A stretch of 64,000 nt of DNA. It comes from Chrysomallon squamiferum. Lineage: Eukaryota > Mollusca > Gastropoda > Neomphalida > Peltospiridae. The stretch's first letter is position 1. The DNA is not shown here. The stretch is taken from contig CM022668.1 in NCBI GenBank assembly GCA_012295275.1, positions 1,139,637 through 1,203,636 on the forward strand, given 5' to 3'. The text below holds more notes on this DNA, generated by a model. The model had not been told where the DNA came from and did no database searches. It was given only the letters and a program-made list of their open reading frames with translations.

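Noticed and set aside
539-64000. Several separate genes rather than one
   Set aside because: All 109 junctions are phase-compatible, the module style is uniform, and no internal start context, signal peptide or polyadenylation cluster is seen.

Overview
The window lies inside one very large animal gene read right to left on the minus strand. I joined 110 coding exons by hand from about 64000 down to 539. Every junction has an AG acceptor and a GT donor (four use GC). All phases agree, and the exons sum to about 24.58 kb, or roughly 8,190 codons, with neither the start nor the stop codon in view. Only one exon fails to stay in frame (39754-40057, one extra base). There are many short AT-rich introns, abundant (TG)n, (TAA)n and (GACA)n arrays, and a decayed Tc1 element. 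This points to an invertebrate, perhaps a mollusc or another lophotrochozoan, but the taxon is an inference.

Layout in transcription order (exons x1 to x110): x1-x95 (64000 to about 11600) encode more than 6,000 residues of ephrin-receptor-like / GCC2-GCC3-type cysteine modules (CPxGxYCPxG...CPxGTYxNxTGxxxxxxCxPC). x96-x99 (about 11140 to 9261) form a membrane-proximal region ending in a cupredoxin-like stretch. x100 (8693-8881) carries the only convincing transmembrane helix. x101-x103 start the cytoplasmic side with helical, charged sequence. x104-x109 carry repeats of the form DPxTGxxxPxxG. x109-x110 are long K/E/Q-rich coiled coil running off the left edge. The protein looks like a giant single-pass surface receptor or adhesion molecule with a cytoskeleton-like tail. 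I do not recognise a named orthologue.

The cysteine modules are organised in higher-order units of several modules. Each contains a DW module, a G(V/I)DRP segment, a GTYQDxxGQxxCKxCPAGYFCD module and a YPCPxGTYxNxTG module, and the unit recurs many times. Introns sit almost always at the Gly codon that follows a CPx triplet, and most are phase 1. Paralogous copies differ in whether that intron is present.

The least ordinary signal is a set of tandem repeats that straddle exon-intron junctions. At least eight splice sites have been copied in tandem together with adjoining exon bases, giving rows of 2 to about 19 decoy donors or acceptors (9594-9818, 10629-10728, 12619-12890, 14983-15031, 18379-18431, 37535-37665, 58353-58770, 59474-60330). 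The rest is intronic: microsatellites, one 20-bp minisatellite and one inactive DD34E Tc1-like transposon (44503-45976). I see no second gene, no RNA gene and no promoter.
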